A stretch of 64,000 nucleotides of DNA from Bactericera cockerelli (Eukaryota; Arthropoda; Insecta; Hemiptera; Triozidae). Both the position numbers and the translations under genes were made by a program. The stretch covers positions 54,027,257 to 54,091,256 of the forward strand of contig CM044955.1 in NCBI GenBank assembly GCA_024516035.1, given 5' to 3'. How positions within the stretch are numbered: the stretch's first letter is position 1; every line of letters begins with the position of its first letter. Positions 57,822 through 64,000 of this stretch are shown here, one piece after another. Below the pieces are notes generated by a model. The model was not told where the DNA came from. It did no database searches and worked only from the letters and a program-made list of their open reading frames with translations.

Positions 57822-58047
57822 TGGCCAGCCTCCGTGGCGTAATGGTTGTAACTACTGCCCGTAGTTCAGACATTTCGAGTTCGATTCCCAGTTGTTGCAG
57901 ACTTTTCTAATATTTTTTCCCCTCTAAACACGTGAGTCAGGAATCTACCCAGGCTGGGCGAGTTAAATGTAGGTAGCTGGAACGATTCCCAGCGAATGGA
58001 GGGTAAAACCCCCCGTCCTGACTAGTTCAAATCAGGACGTTAAAACA
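57822..58047 (+). mobile_element. SINE family C, tail absent
   Basis: Head 'ccagcctccgtggcgtaatg', body and end 'caggacgttaaaaca'. Confidence 0.8.
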
Positions 58048-59782
58048 ACAACTTTGTTTAGTGGTTTTGTTTACAATACAATTTTAATTATAATATGTAC
58101 CTAAGTACATGGTAGGTAGATGGAAATTCGATCTTGGTAAAATAAAGAGGGAAATGAAAGTGCCGAGTATTATTGTATGATCCAAAATTGCCTCTTACTA
58201 TGGCTCTAAGAAATGTTGACCCATATATTTGCCTAACTTCGAGTTACTAAACATGGTGTCAATTCAGCATAATCAGTTGGTAGGTATAAACAGAATAAGT
58301 GAGACATTATACTAGATAATACATTTAATAATTATAAATTAATAAGCAAGCATAAATCCATGGAATATACCCTGAAAATTTCAGCTCGATTGCACAAAAA
58401 ATGCAACTTATATCATGTTACAATGTTACATACATAGGTAGATGGATAATTAGATTGTGACAAATCAATGTTGATCGAGTTAAACCATACTCACTTCGTT
58501 CGAAATTAAAGGGTCATAGGAGGTTGACTCAAACTATCAACTACTGTTTTTTTTTCTCACGAGAAAACCGGACATCCAAAGTACAGAGTAAAAAAAAAAT
58601 ATACCTAGCCGGGATTCGAACCCAGGTCACCTTGCAAACTTTGTGTTTTACCTACACCAGTCAACAACCACAGAGACTGCTCAATACATAATATTTTATT
58701 ATAATTTATCATTGTTTTGATCTATATAAATCAATATTTTTCCTCTTACTGGCCAATATTTTATTCACTTCTCATAATATAGACCTAGTTACCTCTTGAT
58801 GTAGAAATCTCTGAATGAAGTTATAAAACGTTATTATTCCCTGTCTGATAACTCAGTCTGCTGGCAGCTTGGGTGAAGCAAAGATGATTAACTCCCACCC
58901 ATATTTTAAGTTCTATGTGAGGCGAAGATTTTTTGTTACTCTCATAAATCTTATTTCAGTTTTTTATTTTTATGTCTCACACTGTCGCTGATTTTTCTAA
59001 CATTTTATTTACATCGTAGTATATTTCTGCGTAATTAGACCTTTAAAAAGAACCTTCAGTCATCAACTTGGGATAAATAGGCGTGGCTCCAGGGTTCATT
59101 TTAGATATTCCTTTAGATGGCTTTAAATACTTTTCTACTTGTTTAAACCATCTGAAATTAAGTGATCTCATTCCCTTTGACTAGACCTTTCTAAAAACAC
59201 CAGAAATACAACTCTAGGATAATAATAGACGGCTCTGGGCTCCATAATAAGTATTCCTTTCAAAGGGTAGAACTCAAGTTTGGTCCAGTGTAATACTTTA
59301 ATTATATTTTTATATTTTTTCCTATGATAAGGCCTTTCGAAAAATACCACAATCGCAGCTCCAAGAAAACCAGGGGCGGCTCTATGCAACTTTCCCGTTT
59401 TATTTTAGAAGGCTATATCTCCTATCCTATAAAAAATAAATACATGAAACTATAAAAGGTATGCAGAGATGAAAATTCCCTTTTCAAAAACGTATCTCAC
59501 GTCTTTCTACGATAAGCACACGTTGCTGTACCCTTGACAGAAAATTGGTCTGAAAAAAAAAAAAAAAAAAAAAAAAAAACCCGTATGAATAATTTCATGA
59601 AATTCAAGATTTTCGGCGTGGCCAGTAAACGACTTTAACTGTACGTAGGAACCTCGCGCTTTCGTGAAACACAATCTATTTTCGCGTCTCATTACGAATT
59701 TGAAATAAAAATTGATAAAAGTTAGCGTTAAGTGGGCGAAAACAATAAAACAAAATACATATAAACTCTGTTTCGTGTTAAT
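58048..59782. other. No gene; reversed tRNA-like head at ~58605-58670; A27 run at 59553
   Basis: 'gccgggattcgaacccaggt' is a reversed B box region. A run of about 27 A lies at 59553-59579. AT-rich elsewhere. Confidence 0.4.
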
Positions 59783-59900
59783 ATAGGCCGGGTGGCTGGC
59801 GCTACTTGACGAGCGCTCGCCTCCCGGCGAGCTTGATAAAAATAGGTTCTATGGGTGTCAGAGTTCCACTCATATTTCGTGAGGAAGAAAGCGTAGTGAT
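59783..59900 (+). mobile_element. SINE family G-like fragment
   Basis: 'ggccgggtggctggcgctac' and 'actcatatttcgtgaggaag'; the head is diverged. Confidence 0.4.
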
Positions 59901-59954
59901 CTGTATAGTATGTATCACAAACAGGTAGTACCTACCAGGGTAAAAAGAAAATAA

Positions 59955-60105
59955 TGCGAAGGGCCACATTATGAAGCAAGGACCACATTATTTTGATCAA
60001 AGCCTGACAGAGTTAATCAAAGTCGGTGTTTCAACCAATCACAGAGCACTATAGCCCGAGTTAAGGGATAGTGTCCAATCAGATTAAATTTAATCCTGTT
60101 TTATA
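59955..60105. mobile_element. MITE family 2 relative, decayed
   Basis: 'gaagggccacattatgaagc' and 'tttaatcctgttttataaaa' resemble the ends at 53573-53722. Confidence 0.5.
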
Positions 60106-60127
60106 AAAGTAAAGGAGACACTTAGAG

Positions 60128-60222
60128 ATTATTATTATTTTCTGATCTGGTTTAGGGTTTTCAGTGAAACCCTAACAATTAACACTGCGACCTTATTAGA
60201 TCTATTGTGACCAGTAGGTGCT
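60128..60222 (-). mobile_element. SINE family C tail variant 1 fragment
   Basis: 'tctgatctggtttagggttt', 'tcagtgaaaccctaacaatt' and 'ttagatctattgtgaccagt' in reverse. Confidence 0.75.
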
Positions 60223-60675
60223 TTTGACCGTTTTTGCAACAAGGTGTTAGGTACTGTTAGTTAGTTTTCGGGGATAATATCACTTTAATTACATAAAAGT
60301 TAAGGGGGGCACAAAAAGGCTTCTAGAGTTTTCTTTTTTTACAAAAACATTTTTGTACAAAAAAAAATTAGTTTTGTTTTTCTTGGCGTTGCAAAACTAG
60401 CGTTTTGCTTGATACATGCTCGTATATTTCATTTTTGATGTAGTTTTCATTGAAAACGTTTATGTAGTAGGTACACAAGCGTTGTTTTTCGTATCCAAAA
60501 TGACCTCCCACCCCCATTATTTTTGACACAACATAAACTTTGATAAATTACTTTAGTAGCTCAAATCGTGTGAAAAAGGTCAAAACTTCAAAGTTCAAGA
60601 TATTTTTCAGAGTTAAAGCTAATATTTTTTATCGCAGGTAATCAGAAATGCGCACTCTGTTTGAAATGAATCTAA
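60223..60675. other. No gene recognised
   Basis: AT-rich DNA. Confidence 0.4.
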
Positions 60676-60765
60676 GTGTTGACCCAGCACCTAAATCGGA
60701 TCTTTTGTCACTGCTCGCCCTTCAGAAGGGAGACATACAACGGGATGGGCAAGCTACTAAATGTA
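60676..60765 (+). mobile_element. SINE family D body fragment
   Basis: 'gttgacccagcacctaaatc' and 'catacaacgggatgggcaag'. Confidence 0.7.
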
Positions 60766-61240
60766 GGTATAGTGAAAGTAAGGCGTACCTACTTAAACAG
60801 TAAAGAGACAAGAGAGTTGAAGAGACATCCAGGGACTAAGAAGATCAGAAGGGCTAAATTAATAGACAAAAGATCCCACACTTTGGCTTGAGTTCCACAG
60901 GAGTCACAAGTTATGAAATACTCTCTGAAGATTGCATTCGGAGATATTTTAAGATAAAACAAACTGTAGGTACATGATAGCCAAACTGTTTTTATTTTAG
61001 GACAAACTAGTTCATTCTTGACCAAATTTTTTATGCAAGCTGTCTTAGAATACGAGAAGGTCTGGCCTGTTGTCTGGGTTAGGCCCTATCCTAAACTAGA
61101 GGCCTGATCTAACTTAATGTAACCTAGCCTAACCTTATCTAGTTTGTCCTAAAAGAACAGTTTGGCGGTAACATTATTATCAAAGTCTACTTCATCAAAA
61201 CTTGTGAAAGGCAGGAGACTCAAGAGTAACTCAATGTCTA

Positions 61241-61609
61241 TTAATTTCCCCACAACACACAGAAAAAGTAAAGAAGAAGACACAAGGTAAGTATTGAAAT
61301 TAAAAAATAAGTGTAATTGAGAATAAGACAACTTACAATGCTAGGGAAAATAAAATTACAGAGTAGCACAAGGAGAGACTGAAGAAGGGCCGTACAGTCG
61401 AGAGTACGAGAGTTCGATACACCTAGTGGCGATTTTTTGAACAGGGGATGCAAAATATAAATAGGAATGGAAGAATTTTCGGACAGATCTCCAATGTAAA
61501 TTTCCACACTAAGTTCATGCTCAGTGGATGTCAATGTTGTGACTCTCTGCAGTGTGCATTCAACATGGGAGAAGTGAATGTTGGCATTGTCATGACATGA
61601 ACCCAGCAT
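61241..61609 (-). other. Open frame of 122 codons, product not recognised
   Basis: It starts at an ATG at 61609 and ends at 61241. The first 80 residues are mixed in composition ('ECTLQRVTTLTSTEHELSVE'). The last 40 are strongly hydrophobic, compatible with one or two membrane segments or with translated AT-rich DNA. It has no neighbours in an obvious transcript. It may be chance or part of an upstream gene. Confidence 0.2.
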
Positions 61610-64000
61610 GGAATTTTAACATGGTCTGAATGAGACAGGAAGTTAGAATAAATATAAAGATTTTTGTGATCTAAAAGGGACAGACAAGAGAAAGATGAGA
61701 TGGAGAAAACACAGTATTACTTCCGTAATTTTTTGCTATGATTGATCCAATATCTTTAGATAGTATTTAAAGATATTGGATATCGAAAAAAAAACTAACT
61801 GCTTTAACAAGTTCACAACTTTTCCCTGACAATTTACAAAAAGAACAGCCATATTTAAGATCAGCTTAACGGCAGTAATAACTGTCGAAATGCGACACTA
61901 AAAATTACTCTAATGTATACAGAACTTTTTAAGGTTTAGCCGAAATCATGTATGAAAATTCGAGAAATAAGTTGAGACTCAATTTTTATTTTTAAAATAT
62001 TTTGGGGGCAAGGACTCTTGAGTGTTATAGACCTCTCTTCAAACTATTCATTAATTTTTTATTTTATTTTACACTCTTAAATATGGCTAATGGCTCTAGA
62101 TTTGACGAGTATACGGCCCTTCGAGAAGATGTGGTTCTAAAGTTGTGGACAAAATGAAACAAACATTGAAATTCAGTCTTTACTTTAATGGGAGCACTTC
62201 AATCGCAAGGCTAGCGTGAGCAGGGGACATTAAAAAAAAGTCAAAATGTTGCATTAAGTTAATGAGCACATTAGCGAAGCTTGTAGTTTCATTAGGTAGA
62301 AAATGTGATGGGAAGTTTTGAATTTGAACTTTCATTTTGTAAGAAATATGAAATGATTTTTCGTGCTTGAACTTTCATTTTTGAAAATGTTAGGTGAAAT
62401 TGAAATTTCTGTAACTAAAAGGCTTGTAAAAACTGCTTGTTTACCTCTGGCAAATGAGCAAAAATTTAATTTCGAAACGAAGTATTTTACTTCATAGGAG
62501 TCGGTGTCAAAATCAGTTTTTTTAAAGAACTTCAAGAAGAATTTTGATCAGATAAAAACAGAATCCAGTGTTATTAGCCAGTACCATATTACTTTTAAAC
62601 CGTGTAAAATACTGGCATGAACCCACCACATTATTATTGATTGATTATTATATATAATTGATTGCCATACAATAGGTATTTCTGACATAGACTTCATTTA
62701 TGTTCCATGCTCACGCTGTACCTGAAAGGCAAAAATAATCTAAAATTATAAGAGTAAAATAAAATTGATTGAAGAAGATGATGAAACATATAACACACAG
62801 AAATCAATAATGAAATGAGAAAACAAAAAGAAATCAAAGAATTATAAATCAAATATTGATCCCTTAACATACTAATTACAATGCAATAGTAAAGAAGTCA
62901 TAGAAGTAAGACAATAAGGCATTCTTATAAAACATAATTAAATATTTTGGAAATTATTTAAAAAATACACTGTGCTGCTTTTCATTGGTTTCAAAAGGCG
63001 TTGGAGTTCAAAAAAGAAAGGAAAAAAAGTTTATAATATAAAGAAATGAAAAAATTAGCCTTTTTTTCAAGTCGATACATTGGTAGATACGATATTTTTT
63101 TAATTTTTTTTTTCAATATGAAAAAAAAAAGGGAGAAGATTTTGGGTCAATTGCATGATTTCATTCTTTTTTTTTCCTTCAAAATTATGAAATTATTGGT
63201 GCAATAGCCCCATAAAAGGAGTAAAATTTATTTACATGCAGAATATATAAAAGAAGTTTAATAAAATAAAGACACGGAGGAAACAGAAGCATGGCTACCT
63301 TACATTCCTTACAATCAAGAAAATGTTTCAAAACTAATTTCAACAAAAATTCGAAGTCAAAATTTGATGCAAGAACTTCCTACTCATGAATGATCATTTG
63401 TTGTTCGTTGAATTTATTCATATTATTGGTATTGCAAAACCAGCGTTGTGTTTAAATATCCAAAAATATAAGAAAAACATGACATACATACAAGTCAATC
63501 CAAATTATGTACACTTAAAGAGAAATCTTACCTACTCGTAGAAAATTAAAAATAATAATACAACTTATTTTAATATAAAAATATAAAAAAATCTTTTTAT
63601 TTCAAATTGTAAAACATGTTTAATTTAGTTCATAAAAAAACGCAGCTTTCAAAATAAATTTCATTAAACAGAAACATTGAATTCAGTTTATTTTGAATTA
63701 ACAATATTTAAATAATTTTTAGTGTGTCAACTTCCTCTTTGGGCCCAAGCCTCTGTTATCGAGTAGGCATAAGTGCTATTCTTTTTTTATATATAATTAC
63801 TTGTATAAAATAGAAATTTGGTCTCTTCAAGGAACAAAATATAGATTAACTAACAGCATTGGACTTACTCAAGCGAGGGCCCTAATAGGGAGATTTTAAA
63901 AATGGAAATTCTTCTTCAGTAAAAAAATTAGGTTTATTTGTAGCTAAAGAATGGTCAGATAAAAGAGAAAAACTTGTGGAGACAAAATGAGATGTGAAGA
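61610..64000. other. AT-rich right end, no gene or repeat recognised
   Basis: Long A and T runs with no supported ORF. An 'aatatctttaga' / 'aaagatattgga' inverted pair is at 61748-61780. Confidence 0.4.

Overview
The window is eukaryotic and AT-rich, with GT-AG spliced exons, large introns and very dense mobile DNA. An arthropod, most likely an insect, is suggested by an R1/I-type LINE end, a Ty3/gypsy LTR element, a mariner, Helitron-like and PIF/Harbinger-like MITEs, and the gene itself. Dense tRNA-derived SINEs ending in (ATT)n or AATAAA-type tails would fit a hemipteran such as a planthopper, but that is a guess.

Only one host gene is convincing: the 5' part of an unconventional class I myosin of the Myo1D / Drosophila Myo31DF type, on the minus strand. 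Four coding exons run right to left: 44090-44002, 34313-34207, 16003-15808 and 14394-14175. All junctions are in phase and together they encode residues 1-204 of the motor head, including the P-loop and switch I. The remaining exons must lie beyond the left edge of the window. Introns are about 9.7, 18.2 and 1.4 kb.

Layout: 1-5.3 kb is a decayed R1/I-like LINE 3' end and a nearly complete 4.4-kb Ty3/gypsy element with identical 184-bp LTRs, a 5-bp target duplication and disrupted reading frames. 5.3-14 kb is downstream intron filled with SINEs and palindromes. 14-16 kb holds exons 4 and 3, a truncated SINE beside the exon-4 donor, and a 94-bp array that repeats the 3' end of exon 3 with its splice donor. 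16-34 kb (intron 2) holds SINEs, minisatellites, a deleted mariner, foldbacks and an unassigned coding-like relic. 34-44 kb (intron 1) holds a 0.73-kb purine/pyrimidine tract, a minisatellite, a Tc1-like MITE, a Helitron-like element and more SINEs. 44-64 kb lies upstream of the first coding exon. It contains nested SINEs, two MITE families with TTA target sites, a 0.6-kb near-perfect hairpin and an AT-rich right end without recognisable genes.

The main theme is a modular SINE community. At least seven local families (called A-G here) occur. Family C (tRNA-like head) and family E (5S rRNA-derived head) share the same body, and family C carries at least three different 3' tails. Family names are local labels, not database names.
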